A stretch of DNA of 64,000 bases from Bacteroidales bacterium (lineage in GTDB: Bacteria > Bacteroidota > Bacteroidia > Bacteroidales > F082): positions 62,001 to 126,000 of the forward strand of contig JAKSMX010000001.1 in assembly GCA_024400305.1 (NCBI GenBank), in the 5' to 3' direction. This document shows, piece after piece, positions 8,777 to 18,105 of the stretch. How positions within the stretch are numbered: position 1 is the stretch's first letter; each line of letters opens with the position of its first letter. Made by a program: the position numbers and the translations under genes. The notes under the pieces are model-generated. The model searched no databases and had not been told where the DNA came from. It saw only the letters and a list, made by a program, of their open reading frames with translations.

Positions 8777-11005
8777 ATGGCAACAATGTTACCGATAATA
8801 CTTGGAATAGTCATCTTATTGGCTATCATGGGGTTATGTGCCGGTGTAAGCAACGATGCATGTAACTTTATGTCATCAGCTGTCGGCACCAAATCAGCGT
8901 CATACCGCATTGTGACGATAATCGCCTCCGCAGGCATTCTGGCGGGTGCGGCGATAAGCAACGGGATGATGGAAATAGCGAGGAACGGAGTGTTCGCCCC
9001 CGAATATTTCTACGCCAACGAATTGATTTACATCTTCCTGGCGGTCATCATCTCCAATCTGATACTTCTTGATGTGTTCAACAAATTAGGGCTTCCGACA
9101 TCGACATCTGTCTCGTTGGTTTTCGAGTTGATCGGTGCCACCTTCGCCATCGCCATCTTCAAGACCAATTCCAGCGGTGCCGGGCTTTCGGATCTCATCA
9201 ACACCGGCAAGGCGATGACGATGATATTGGGCATATTCGTCTCTGTGGCGATAGCTTTCGTCTTCAGCATTGTGATTCAATGGCTTACGCGAATCATTTT
9301 CACTTTCAACTACAAGAAAAACCTCAAATACAAGATAGGCGTTTTCGGCGGCATCGCAACCACCGCGTTAGTCTATTTCATGCTGATAAAAGGCTTGAAA
9401 GACGCGTCATTCATCAACGCCGGCACAAAGGCATGGATTGACACCAACACCGGCGTCATCCTCGCCGGATGTCTTGTCTTCTTCAGCATCCTGATGGAAA
9501 TTTTATATTTATGTAAGATTAACGTGTTGAAAGTCATAGTGTTGATTGGCACCTTCGCCTTGGCGATGGCGTTCGCCGGCAACGACCTCGTGAACTTCAT
9601 CGGCGTTCCGTTGGCCTGTCTCGACACATATTTGGAAGTGCGTCAGAGCGGAGCCGCACTCGACCAGCACCTCATGGGTTCGCTCAACAGCCCGGCCACG
9701 GCGAGTTTCATATATATCATGCTCGCCGGCCTCATCATGGTGGTGACGCTGCTCACCTCGAAGAAGGCGAAAGACGTGCTTCAGACCTCCCTTGACCTTT
9801 CAAAGCAAAACGCCGGCGACGAGTCGTTCGGTTCGTCGTACGCAGCCCGTGCCGTGGTGCGTTTCAGCAACAGCATGGCAGCCGCGGTGAGCGAGTCGGT
9901 GCCGGAAAAGGCGAAGGCGTGGGTCAACAGCAGGTTCAACCAGAAAGACATGATTATGGAGGACGGCGCGTCATTCGACCTCATCAGAGGCTTGGTAAGC
10001 ATCGTGTTAGCCTCCATGCTGATAGCACTCGGCACCTCGCTGAAGCTGCCGCTGTCAACGACATACGTCGTCTTCATGGTGTCGATGGGCGCGTCGTTGG
10101 CCGACAGGGCATGGTCGCGAGAGAGTGCGGTGTTCCGCGTCACGGGCGTCATCTCCGTCATCGGCGGCTGGCTCATCACCGCAGTGGCTGCGTTCCTGCT
10201 CGCATTCCTGATAGCCATCATTTTCCAACTCACGCAGACAGCCGGCATGGTGGTTATGGTAGCCCTCGCACTTTTCTTCGTCCTGAAAGACATCAGCAAC
10301 AAAAATCACGAAGACAAGGCGGAAGACAAACTGTTCGACGAAGCCATGCAGACCACCGACAAAGACACCATCGCAAGCCTCATCATCAGGCATAACAGCG
10401 AGAGCATGCAACAGCTGATAGCCGACACACGCGAGATGTACATCGGCGTGACCAAAGCCTTCATCGATGAAGACATCAAGAAACTGAGAAACATCATAAG
10501 CCAGTGCAAGATTGAGAAAACGACGATGAAAACCATGAAACGCAAGGAGTTACAGATGATGCGCCGTCTCGACGGACACGACATCTTCAAGAAAAACACA
10601 TGGTTCCATCTTAACTACAACTGCGTCGAACAGGCCCTTTATTCCCTGAGGAGAATATGCGAGCCTTGCAAGGAATATGTCGATAACTCGTTCTCGCCAC
10701 TGTCGGAAGAATACATCGAAGAACTCAGCTCCGTGATGATCAAGACGCTGAAAGCCATCGACGACGCAGGCTTCATGCTCAAATACGTCGCCGCCGACAA
10801 GCTCGCGGAGATGACCGACTCCGTCAAAAGAAACGAAGACTTCATCATGGATGTATGTATCAGACAGATGGACAGAATACAGAACAAACAGGAGAATCTT
10901 GACTTGGCGGTCCTGTACCTTAATATATTGCAGGAGTCAATGGAAATCGTGACAGAAATGAGGCACATATTGAGGAACACGGTCAAGTTGAATGAAAAAA
11001 TCTAA
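8777..11005 (+). CDS. Inorganic phosphate transporter (Pit family) with C-terminal PhoU-like region
   Basis: This 742-residue inner-membrane permease belongs to the PiT family (PF01384). The two inverted Pit signatures are visible: GLCAGVSNDACNFMSSAVGT near the N-terminus and FAGNDLVNFIGVPLA in the middle. About 12 hydrophobic segments span residues 1-510. Residues 530-742 are soluble and helical (for example DTREMYIGVTKAFIDEDIKKL), resembling PhoU-type helical bundles fused to Bacteroidota Pit proteins. The family imports phosphate by proton or cation symport. The next gene is a porin, suggesting an outer plus inner membrane route. Confidence 0.9.
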   Translation: MATMLPIILGIVILLAIMGLCAGVSNDACNFMSSAVGTKSASYRIVTIIASAGILAGAAISNGMMEIARNGVFAPEYFYANELIYIFLAVIISNLILLDVFNKLGLPTSTSVSLVFELIGATFAIAIFKTNSSGAGLSDLINTGKAMTMILGIFVSVAIAFVFSIVIQWLTRIIFTFNYKKNLKYKIGVFGGIATTALVYFMLIKGLKDASFINAGTKAWIDTNTGVILAGCLVFFSILMEILYLCKINVLKVIVLIGTFALAMAFAGNDLVNFIGVPLACLDTYLEVRQSGAALDQHLMGSLNSPATASFIYIMLAGLIMVVTLLTSKKAKDVLQTSLDLSKQNAGDESFGSSYAARAVVRFSNSMAAAVSESVPEKAKAWVNSRFNQKDMIMEDGASFDLIRGLVSIVLASMLIALGTSLKLPLSTTYVVFMVSMGASLADRAWSRESAVFRVTGVISVIGGWLITAVAAFLLAFLIAIIFQLTQTAGMVVMVALALFFVLKDISNKNHEDKAEDKLFDEAMQTTDKDTIASLIIRHNSESMQQLIADTREMYIGVTKAFIDEDIKKLRNIISQCKIEKTTMKTMKRKELQMMRRLDGHDIFKKNTWFHLNYNCVEQALYSLRRICEPCKEYVDNSFSPLSEEYIEELSSVMIKTLKAIDDAGFMLKYVAADKLAEMTDSVKRNEDFIMDVCIRQMDRIQNKQENLDLAVLYLNILQESMEIVTEMRHILRNTVKLNEKI

Positions 11006-11046
11006 CTCGTTGCACTACATTTTTGAAAGATGAAAAATTAAAATAG

Positions 11047-12132
11047 ATGAAAAGACTTTTATTTTTAACTGCTTTTGTATTATTTACTTTTACCTCATTC
11101 TCGCAGGAGAAAAAGGCAAACGATTTTTTTCAGATCAAAAATCTCGCCCTTGAGGTCAGGACTGATTTCGACTATTACAACACGAAGATTGACACGCTGT
11201 CGGGCAACACATCAGGTTTTTCGGGCAGATACCTCAACTTCAAGATAAGCGGAAACCTCACGGAGAACCTGTTTTACGCTTACCGCCAGCGGCTCAACTT
11301 CAAGGGTCTGAACAGCGCGAGCGACTTCTTTGACAAGACAGATTACATGTATCTCGGATGGCAGGCCACCGATAACTTCGCGGTTTCGGCCGGAAAGCAG
11401 GTGGTGGCGATGGGCGGCATAGAATACGACCTCGCTCCTATCGACGTTTATTACCACACCGAATTATGGAACTCGATTGCATGTTACCAGCTCGGCGTCA
11501 ACGCCATCTTCACCACAAACGACAAGAGGAACACGTTCACGGTGCAGTTCATCAACTCGCCTTTCAGCGGCGGCAGCCTCAGCGGACTCTACGGCTACAA
11601 CTTGCACTGGTGCGCCAACTACAAGCACTTCACGCCGGTCTGCTCGGTGAACATGTACGAATATTCAAACGGCAAGTTCCTCAACGTCATCGCATTGGGC
11701 ACATGGTTTCATTTCGGGCCGGTTTACGGTTACATCGACTACACCAACCGTGCCTCCGACAAACACACCAACTTCCTCTTCGACGACATGACAGTTGACG
11801 GGCGTCTCGGTGTCTATTTCCTGAAAGACAAGATGTCGGTATTTGCCAAAGTCGGCTACGATGTCAACAAGGCGCAGGACAGGACCGTCGCCGTCGAGGA
11901 CATCCACGACCATTTCATCCTGCCCGGCACCGACATCACATTCTACGGCGGCGGCGTGGAATATTTCCCGCTGAAAGGCAGACAGGACCTCCGCATCCAC
12001 GCCTTCTTCGCCGTCAACGACACGAAATGCCTCACCGAGATCGTCGATGGCGGACTTTCCTTCACCGAAGACAAACTCACATACCAGGCCAACGTCGGCA
12101 TCACATGGAGAATCAATTTCATAAAAAGATAA
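11047..12132 (+). CDS. Outer-membrane porin-like protein
   Basis: The 361 residues start with a signal peptide (MKRLLFLTAFVLFTFTSFSQ). They continue as a 14-18-strand barrel with porin-like segments (YLNFKISGNLTENLFYAYRQ; FAVSAGKQVVAMGGIEYD) and an aromatic C-terminal strand (VGITWRINF). The pattern fits the phosphate-selective porin O/P group (PF07396-like). It begins 41 bases after the phosphate transporter, so co-transcription and a phosphate role are reasonable inferences. Substrate selectivity cannot be read from the sequence. Confidence 0.75.
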   Translation: MKRLLFLTAFVLFTFTSFSQEKKANDFFQIKNLALEVRTDFDYYNTKIDTLSGNTSGFSGRYLNFKISGNLTENLFYAYRQRLNFKGLNSASDFFDKTDYMYLGWQATDNFAVSAGKQVVAMGGIEYDLAPIDVYYHTELWNSIACYQLGVNAIFTTNDKRNTFTVQFINSPFSGGSLSGLYGYNLHWCANYKHFTPVCSVNMYEYSNGKFLNVIALGTWFHFGPVYGYIDYTNRASDKHTNFLFDDMTVDGRLGVYFLKDKMSVFAKVGYDVNKAQDRTVAVEDIHDHFILPGTDITFYGGGVEYFPLKGRQDLRIHAFFAVNDTKCLTEIVDGGLSFTEDKLTYQANVGITWRINFIKR

Positions 12133-12152
12133 CAAATTAAGACCACATCGTC

Positions 12153-13322
12153 ATGAAACTCAACATCAAAAAAGTCACCATTCCGAATTTCTTCAGAAAC
12201 CGCCTCATCGAGGCCTTGATATTTTTGGCCATAATCGGACTGTTCTTCGGATTCCTCAGTGTGAAGATGGGCACCGCCAACATGCTGAACACCGTGATGC
12301 AGACGGCTTACCATCTGCTTCTCGAGACGGTCTTCTTCCTGATGGCCGTCTGCGTGCTCACCGGCGCGCTCGGCAAGCTGCTCGTGGAGTTCGGCGTCGT
12401 CCGTCTCGTGGAGTTCGTGCTGCGCCCGCTGATGAAGCCTATCTACAACCTCCCCGGCGTCGCCGCACTCGGCGGGATACTCACGTTCCTCTCCGACAAC
12501 CCGGCGATCATCACGCTGTCGAAGGACAGATATTTCTCGAGTTATTTCAAGACATACCAGCTCTGCTCGCTGACCAACTTCGGCACGGCGTTCGGCATGG
12601 GCTTGGTCGTGGTGTTTTACATGTTAGGCCTCGGGTTCCTCAACGGGGCGTTGGTGGGACTCGTCGGAGCCATCATCGGAAGCATAGTGTCAACGCGCCT
12701 GATGCAGCGTTTCACCCTGAAGTCGTTCCCGCAGCTTGACAGGTTCGAGATGCAGCAGGAGCAGTCGGCCAACGAGAACATCTCGTTCAAGAGCAGCGGC
12801 AACGCCTTCATGCGTTTCCTCGACTCCATCCTTGACGGCGGCAAGGAAGGCGTCGCCATCGGCCTCGCCATCATACCGGGCGTGCTTATCATCTCCACCG
12901 TGGTGATGATGATGACTTTCGGCGCGAGCGGCGTTGACGGCTCATACACCGGCGCCGCATACGAAGGCGTGCCGGTATTGCCTTACCTCGCCGGAAAGAT
13001 CGACTTCGTGTTCAAGTGGCTGTTCGGCTTCGAGCACCCCGAACTCGTGGCGTTCCCGATAACGTCACTCGGCGCCGTGGGCGCGGCGCTCGGCCTTCTC
13101 CCGAAATTCATCGCCGAAGGCTTCATCGACAACAACGCCATCGCAGTATGCACCGCCATCGGCATGTGCTGGAGCGGATTCCTCAGCACACACACCGCCA
13201 TGCTCGACTCACTCGGACACCGCGAACTCATCTCCAAGGCCATCGGCGCACACACCATCGGCGGCCTCGTGGCCGGCATCAGCGCACACTGGCTGTACGT
13301 GCTTCTCGCACTGATATTCTGA
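12153..13322 (+). CDS. Gate-domain (nucleoside-recognition) membrane protein
   Basis: This 389-residue multi-pass protein has the Gate / nucleoside-recognition fold (PF07670). It is related to spore maturation A/B-like and CD0519/CD1768-type membrane proteins. Supporting features are paired hydrophobic repeats, the segment GGILTFLSDNPAIITLSKDRYF and the late CTAIGMCWSGFLSTHTAMLDSLGH. It starts 20 bases after the porin gene and is probably in the same operon. The transported solute is unknown. Confidence 0.75.
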   Translation: MKLNIKKVTIPNFFRNRLIEALIFLAIIGLFFGFLSVKMGTANMLNTVMQTAYHLLLETVFFLMAVCVLTGALGKLLVEFGVVRLVEFVLRPLMKPIYNLPGVAALGGILTFLSDNPAIITLSKDRYFSSYFKTYQLCSLTNFGTAFGMGLVVVFYMLGLGFLNGALVGLVGAIIGSIVSTRLMQRFTLKSFPQLDRFEMQQEQSANENISFKSSGNAFMRFLDSILDGGKEGVAIGLAIIPGVLIISTVVMMMTFGASGVDGSYTGAAYEGVPVLPYLAGKIDFVFKWLFGFEHPELVAFPITSLGAVGAALGLLPKFIAEGFIDNNAIAVCTAIGMCWSGFLSTHTAMLDSLGHRELISKAIGAHTIGGLVAGISAHWLYVLLALIF

Positions 13323-13356
13323 TTCTTAAATCTTTAAATATTAATTTTTAAAAACA

Positions 13357-14364
13357 ATGGATCTCGTAAAATTAGGAAACACAGGTTTCACAGTCAATAA
13401 GAACGGCTTCGGCGCACTGCCCATACAGCGCATCAGCAAGGACGAAGCCGCCCGTCTCTTGAGAAAAGCATACGACAACGGAATAACATATTTCGACACC
13501 GCCCGTTTCTACACCGACAGCGAAGAGAAAATTGGTTGCGCGATGGCCGACATACGAGATAAAATCATCATCGCGACGAAGACCGGCGCCACAACAGCCG
13601 AAGGATTCTGGAAAGACCTCGAGACAAGCCTCGGACTGCTCAAGACTGACTACATCGACATCTATCAGTTCCACAACCCGTCGTTCTGCCCGAAGCCGGG
13701 CGACGACAGCGGACTCTATGAGGCAATGCTCGAAGCAAGGAAGCAAGGCAAGATACGTCACATCGGCATCACCAGCCACCGCCTCAACGTAGCCAAAGAG
13801 TCGATAGAATCGGGGCTTTACGAGACACTTCAGTTCCCGTTCTCATACCTCGCGTCGGACAAAGACCTCGAACTCGTGAACCTCTGCAAGGAAGCGGGAA
13901 TGGGCTTCATCTGCATGAAGGCGTTGTCGGGCGGCCTCATCACCGACTCGGCGACGGCCTACGCCTACCTCAACCAGTTCGACCACGTGCTTCCGATATG
14001 GGGCGTGCAGAAAGAAACGGAACTCGACGAATTCATCTCCTATCAGAAAGAAGCACCGGTGATGACCGACGAACGCCGTGAGAAAATCAGGAAAGACAAA
14101 GAGATGCTCTCCGGCGACTTCTGCCGCGGATGCGGTTACTGCCTGCCCTGCCCCGCCGGGATTTACATCCCCGACTGCGCCAGAATGAGCCTCTACCTCC
14201 GCCGCGCACCGCTCAACGTGTATCTCGGCGACGAATACAAAGAGAAAATGGACAAGGTCAAGGACTGCCTCCACTGCGGACAGTGCAAGAAAAAATGCCC
14301 TTACGGACTCGACACACCAACACTGCTTGAAAAAAATTACGAGGATTTCCTGACGTTCTTGTAA
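13357..14364 (+). CDS. Aldo/keto reductase with C-terminal 4Fe-4S ferredoxin domain
   Basis: The 335-residue protein has an NAD(P)H-dependent TIM-barrel oxidoreductase domain in residues 1-250. The catalytic set is visible: Asp and Tyr in YFDTARFYTDSEEK, Lys in IATKTGA, His in YQFHNPS. The C-terminal 85 residues carry two cysteine clusters, CRGCGYCLPCPAGI and CLHCGQCKKKCPYG, consistent with a 4Fe-4S ferredoxin-like domain. Such fused reductases are common in anaerobes and may couple to ferredoxin. It follows the Gate-domain gene by 34 bases. The substrate is unknown. Confidence 0.88.
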   Translation: MDLVKLGNTGFTVNKNGFGALPIQRISKDEAARLLRKAYDNGITYFDTARFYTDSEEKIGCAMADIRDKIIIATKTGATTAEGFWKDLETSLGLLKTDYIDIYQFHNPSFCPKPGDDSGLYEAMLEARKQGKIRHIGITSHRLNVAKESIESGLYETLQFPFSYLASDKDLELVNLCKEAGMGFICMKALSGGLITDSATAYAYLNQFDHVLPIWGVQKETELDEFISYQKEAPVMTDERREKIRKDKEMLSGDFCRGCGYCLPCPAGIYIPDCARMSLYLRRAPLNVYLGDEYKEKMDKVKDCLHCGQCKKKCPYGLDTPTLLEKNYEDFLTFL

Positions 14365-14752
14365 TGAAAAACAACCCGATTCAGAGAATATAAAAACTCA
14401 CAATCCGGCATCTTGTGCTTTTTAAGTCGAGCATAAACCATTGATTCCTAATGATTTTGGTGAGATTTCCGATTGAGTTACCTGAAATCATCGGGCTTGA
14501 AGTGCGTGCCTTCATCACGTACATCCTCGGCGCAGTTTATCTCATAAACATATTCTTTGACATAAGCGGCATTTTCTCATATTACGTGATTTACAGCGTG
14601 ATAACGACAAAACATGACCATTATTGCATGACGTATAGGTCTATATTTTTCCTCATTTCATTAACGTTTTTAAGTTTGACGATAATTTAACAGTTTCATT
14701 CGCAAAATCACATATTTTTCATTAATCTCATCATAATTCAATAAACTTTTTC
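14365..14752. other. Intergenic stretch
   Basis: This AT-rich, roughly 390-base region has no convincing gene. A 79-codon plus-strand frame at 14451-14690 is hydrophobic but lacks a family, a signal or a plausible start. No terminator with a clear stem and T run was found after the aldo/keto reductase gene. Confidence 0.35.
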
Positions 14753-14760
14753 TATCTTTG
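14753..14760 (+). promoter_or_regulatory. Promoter -7 box (TATCTTTG)
   Basis: TATCTTTG is an exact TAnnTTTG match. It lies 24 bases before the ATG at 14785 and supports that start over the upstream in-frame ATG at 14758, which overlaps the box. Confidence 0.55.
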
Positions 14761-14784
14761 CAGAAATTTTTAAAACATAAAAAT

Positions 14785-14973
14785 ATGGTTGGAACAATTA
14801 TCTACATTCTTGGCGTCATCCTCGGCGTAAAGGCGGTTATCGAAATCTTCAGGGAACCTATCAGCGGAACAGGAAAACTTATCACAACCCTCGTGGTGCT
14901 TCTCCTCAGTTGGATCGGAATCGCAATCTATTACGTTTTCATGAGAGGGAACCTCACAAAATGGTTCAAGTAA
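14785..14973 (+). CDS. Small two-helix membrane protein (PLDc_N-like)
   Basis: This 62-residue protein has two membrane segments (VGTIIYILGVILGVKAVIEIF and LITTLVVLLLSWIGIAIYYVF). The second resembles the PLDc_N / cardiolipin synthase N-terminal domain (PF13396), with its typical WIG.aiYY pattern. The promoter box at 14753-14760 fixes the start. It lies 12 bases before the LTA-synthase-like gene, so the two may act together at the envelope. No catalytic residues are present. Confidence 0.65.
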   Translation: MVGTIIYILGVILGVKAVIEIFREPISGTGKLITTLVVLLLSWIGIAIYYVFMRGNLTKWFK

Positions 14974-14985
14974 TGTCATTTTCAA

Positions 14986-16932
14986 ATGACAAAAAAGTTT
15001 TTCAAACATGACCTCATTGTGTTGATCATCAGGCTGCTGCCTCTTTATGCAGTCCTGATGATCACGCAAACCGTTTTTTATTTTTATAACAGAGACATCC
15101 TCGGTGAAATAACAGGCTCCGAATTCGGGAAGTTGATATACGGAAGCCTGAAATTTGACACCATTTCGATATTCTACCTCAACTGCGTTTTCATAGTTTT
15201 TTCTGCAATACCGTTCAAATTCAGATGGAAAGACTGGTATCAGAAGATGCTTTTCTGGATTTATACTGTCACTAACACCTTGGGAATCATCGTGTTGAAT
15301 CTCGCTGACGTGGTTTATTTCCGTTACGCATTCAAAAGAATCACTCTTGAGGAACTTCATTTTTTCAAGGAAGACGACAACAACGGCGTGCTGATTCTCG
15401 ACTTCATGCTTGAGAATTGGTATCTGGTGATAATAGGATTGCTTCTTATTGCGTTTATCGTATTCATTTACAAAAAGATACAATTCAGAAAAAGCACAGA
15501 CTCCAAGCCGATGCTGTTTTATCCTGCAAATGCGCTGCTGTTCTGCATCGCGGTGTTCCTTTGGGTCGTCGGCGTGAGGGGAAGTTTTGATTTTCAGGCG
15601 AGGCCATATACGGTGACAAACGCTGCGTATTACACGAAGTCGGCGGCGAAAACCTCGTTGATCCTGAGCAATCCGTTCTGTGTGATTAGGACTGCGAGAG
15701 TCAGCGATTTCAAGGTCTTGCATTATTTTGACGATGATGAGGCAGCGGAACTTTTCACGCCGTATCATTATCCAGACAGCACTTACAACAGCTGCATAGG
15801 TAAGAAAAACGTAGTTGTTTTCGTGCTTGAAGGCTTCAGCCGCGAACACTCGCAATATCTCATGCCGCATCTCAACAAAGACGGCGGCTACACTCCGTTC
15901 CTCGACTCACTGATGCGTGAAGGCTACGCTTTCCGCAACGCTTTCGCCAACGGGATGAAGTCTATCGAGGCACTTCCGTCGGTGATCTCGTCGATACCGT
16001 CGTACAGGGCGCCGTTTCCGCTTCTGCCGCAGTCGGTGGCTGAATTGGAAGGTCTGCCGTATATGATTGAAAAAGAAGGCTATTCGTCGCATTTCTTCTG
16101 CGGTGCGCACGGAAACCAGATGGGTTTCGAGGCTTATTGCAAACTTAACGGGATGGAACATTTCTACGACAGGTCGCATTTTGAAATGGAAAACAACGAC
16201 CCGGCGATGGCAAACAGTTGGGGAATCTGGGACATGCCGTGGCTGCAATACATGGCGCGGCAGCTCGATACAGTCGAGACACCATTCTACGCAACGGTGT
16301 TCACCCTGACATCGCATCATCCGTATGATTTGCCGGAGGAATATGAATATCTGCTCGGAAAAGGAACGACACCCATGCATCACGGGGTGCTTTACACCGA
16401 CCTCTCGATAAGGAGATTCTTCGAGACCGCCTCGAAGATGGACTGGTTTGAAAACACGCTATTCGTGTTCACCGCCGACCACGTCTCGCCTCAGATGGCG
16501 CACGAAGAAACGATGACGACGAAGGGAAACACAGAGATTCTGCTTTTCATGTTTACTCCCGACGGCTCGCTGAAAGGCAGCACCGATGAAATCGTCCAAC
16601 AGCTTGACATCATGCCTACAGTCCTCGGTCTGGTCGGAAATCGGCAGCCGTACTTCGCTTTCGGACGCGACATCTTCAACGAGAAAGACAGATTCAAGAT
16701 GGCGACGAATTGCGTTCATCAAGTGTATCAATGCATTACGGATTCATACAGCCTGTATTCCGACGGTGAGAACATTCTCCATGTTTATGCCGCAGACGAC
16801 ACTTTGCAGAAAAATGACATCATCGGTGACACCAATGCGGAGATTCTTGATGTCGAAAGGCATTTCAAGGCGATCTTGCAATCTTATACAAAACATGTCC
16901 ACGACAAAGATTATATAATTCATGTAAAATGA
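14986..16932 (+). CDS. LTA-synthase-family sulfatase-fold membrane protein
   Basis: The 648-residue protein has about five N-terminal membrane helices (residues 1-200) and an extracytoplasmic alkaline-phosphatase/sulfatase domain (PF00884). It shows VVVFVLEGFSREHS, a nucleophile region NGMKSIEALPSVISSIPSY, the metal motif FVFTADHVSP and SHHPYDLPEEY. This is the architecture of LtaS-like phosphoglycerol or phosphoethanolamine transferases. A Gram-negative host lacks lipoteichoic acid, so a lipid A or glycan phosphotransferase role is more plausible, but this is inference. Its stop overlaps the next start by 4 bases (ATGA). Confidence 0.85.
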   Translation: MTKKFFKHDLIVLIIRLLPLYAVLMITQTVFYFYNRDILGEITGSEFGKLIYGSLKFDTISIFYLNCVFIVFSAIPFKFRWKDWYQKMLFWIYTVTNTLGIIVLNLADVVYFRYAFKRITLEELHFFKEDDNNGVLILDFMLENWYLVIIGLLLIAFIVFIYKKIQFRKSTDSKPMLFYPANALLFCIAVFLWVVGVRGSFDFQARPYTVTNAAYYTKSAAKTSLILSNPFCVIRTARVSDFKVLHYFDDDEAAELFTPYHYPDSTYNSCIGKKNVVVFVLEGFSREHSQYLMPHLNKDGGYTPFLDSLMREGYAFRNAFANGMKSIEALPSVISSIPSYRAPFPLLPQSVAELEGLPYMIEKEGYSSHFFCGAHGNQMGFEAYCKLNGMEHFYDRSHFEMENNDPAMANSWGIWDMPWLQYMARQLDTVETPFYATVFTLTSHHPYDLPEEYEYLLGKGTTPMHHGVLYTDLSIRRFFETASKMDWFENTLFVFTADHVSPQMAHEETMTTKGNTEILLFMFTPDGSLKGSTDEIVQQLDIMPTVLGLVGNRQPYFAFGRDIFNEKDRFKMATNCVHQVYQCITDSYSLYSDGENILHVYAADDTLQKNDIIGDTNAEILDVERHFKAILQSYTKHVHDKDYIIHVK

Positions 16933-17456
16933 TGGAAAAGAAAGAGTTACGTGCCAATATCAAGGCGTTGAAGAAACAGCATACAAAAGAACAGCTTCTT
17001 GAGCAGTCAGAGTTGATCTTGGCGAAATTGGAGCAGGACGAGGATTTTAAAAAAGCATGTATTGTAATGATTTACAGTGCGTTGCCGGATGAAGTCCAGA
17101 CGCAGGCGTTTCTTGAAAAGTGGCGTCACGAGAAGAAAATCATTCTCCCGACGGTTGTCGGTGATGACATCATTCCGGTTGAACTCGCGGAAGACACCGG
17201 CTTCGCGGTCGGCGACTTTAACATCCTTGAACCGCAGAACGAGCCATATACAGGCGGCTACGATTTGATTGTCGTCCCCGGCGTTGCCTTCGACAGAAAC
17301 GGAAACCGCATCGGACGTGGCCGTGGATATTACGACAGGTTTCTTTGCAAACATCTGAATGTCAGACGTATAGGTGTCTGTTTCGACTTTCAGCTTGTTG
17401 ACGAGGTGCCTACCGAGCCGAATGACATCCGCATGGATAAAATTATTTCTTTGTAA
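16929..17456 (+). CDS. 5-formyltetrahydrofolate cyclo-ligase
   Basis: The 175-residue protein is of the MTHFS family (PF01812), which converts 5-formyl-THF to 5,10-methenyl-THF with ATP. Recognisable blocks are the N-terminal LRANIKALKKQHT, the central MIYSALPDEVQTQAFLEKW and the signature VPGVAFDRNGNRIGRGRGYY with the glycine-rich nucleotide loop. Length is normal. Overlap with the previous gene implies translational coupling; the functional link to the sulfatase is not obvious. Confidence 0.93.
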   Translation: MMEKKELRANIKALKKQHTKEQLLEQSELILAKLEQDEDFKKACIVMIYSALPDEVQTQAFLEKWRHEKKIILPTVVGDDIIPVELAEDTGFAVGDFNILEPQNEPYTGGYDLIVVPGVAFDRNGNRIGRGRGYYDRFLCKHLNVRRIGVCFDFQLVDEVPTEPNDIRMDKIISL

Positions 17457-17466
17457 TAAAAAAATG

Positions 17467-17497
17467 TTTGTTTTTAATTAATAAAGATGTAATTTTG
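17467..17497 (+). promoter_or_regulatory. Bacteroidota promoter (TTTG, 19-bp spacer, TAATTTTG)
   Basis: TTTG at 17467-17470 and TAATTTTG at 17490-17497 are separated by 19 bases, the canonical -33/-7 arrangement. The box is 53 bases before ATG 17551. This is one of the two best promoters in the window. Confidence 0.7.
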
Positions 17498-17550
17498 CAA
17501 GGTTTTAGAAAATTAACAGTTAAACAAGTTATTAACATAAATTATTAGTT

Positions 17551-18039
17551 ATGAAACGTTTAGGTTTGCTTTTAGCAATTTTGTGCATGTTTGGCATGGT
17601 TGCCAACGCACAGCAGGATTTTCAAAAAGGTAATTGCATTCTCAATGCAGGTGTCGGTGTTGGTTATGGTATGCCGGTTTCAGTATCAGCAGAATGGCCT
17701 GTCGCGACCAATATGATTAAAGGCAGAAACGGAGCCATCGGCATCGGTCCATACCTCGGCTTCAACCTTCCATGCATTGACAGAAACACAGGTTTTGACC
17801 TTGGCGTCAGAGGTGCGTTCCATTATCAATGGCCTGAAAAACTTGACACTTACGCAGGTCTGAATTTCAGTTTCCATGGATATAATGACAATGATCTCGA
17901 TGAGTTCAAATCGGATGTGGCCTGCTCGTTGTTTGTCGGAGCAAGATACTATTTCTGGAACAAAATTGGTCTCTTTGCCGAAATCGGCGGCGGCCTCAAC
18001 TTCGGCGCGTTGAGCATCGGCGCATGTTTCAAACTGTAA
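17551..18039 (+). CDS. Small outer-membrane beta-barrel protein
   Basis: The 162 residues have a signal peptide ending MVANAQQ and about eight amphipathic strands (LNAGVGVGYGMPVSVSAEW; GAIGIGPYLGFNLP; CSLFVGARYYFWNKIGLFAEI), ending in an aromatic/hydrophobic strand (GACFKL). This fits a small OmpW/OmpX-like barrel. It has its own canonical promoter and a 13-bp hairpin after the stop, so it is probably monocistronic. Function is unknown. Confidence 0.8.
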   Translation: MKRLGLLLAILCMFGMVANAQQDFQKGNCILNAGVGVGYGMPVSVSAEWPVATNMIKGRNGAIGIGPYLGFNLPCIDRNTGFDLGVRGAFHYQWPEKLDTYAGLNFSFHGYNDNDLDEFKSDVACSLFVGARYYFWNKIGLFAEIGGGLNFGALSIGACFKL

Positions 18040-18055
18040 ACAAATCTTTACAAAT

Positions 18056-18093
18056 AAGGAAGCAGTGTTCGGTAATGCGGACACTGCTTCCTT
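18056..18093. terminator. Bidirectional 13-bp hairpin between convergent genes
   Basis: AAGGAAGCAGTGT (18056-18068) and ACACTGCTTCCTT (18081-18093) are perfect reverse complements around a 12-base loop. It sits between the stops of the barrel gene and pbpC. No long T run follows on either strand, so it may end transcription in both directions with moderate efficiency. Confidence 0.7.
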
Positions 18094-18105
18094 GTGATTG
18101 AATGT

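Noticed and set aside
14451-14690. 79-codon hydrophobic frame
   Set aside because: AT-rich DNA gives hydrophobic codons by chance; no promoter box or family resemblance.
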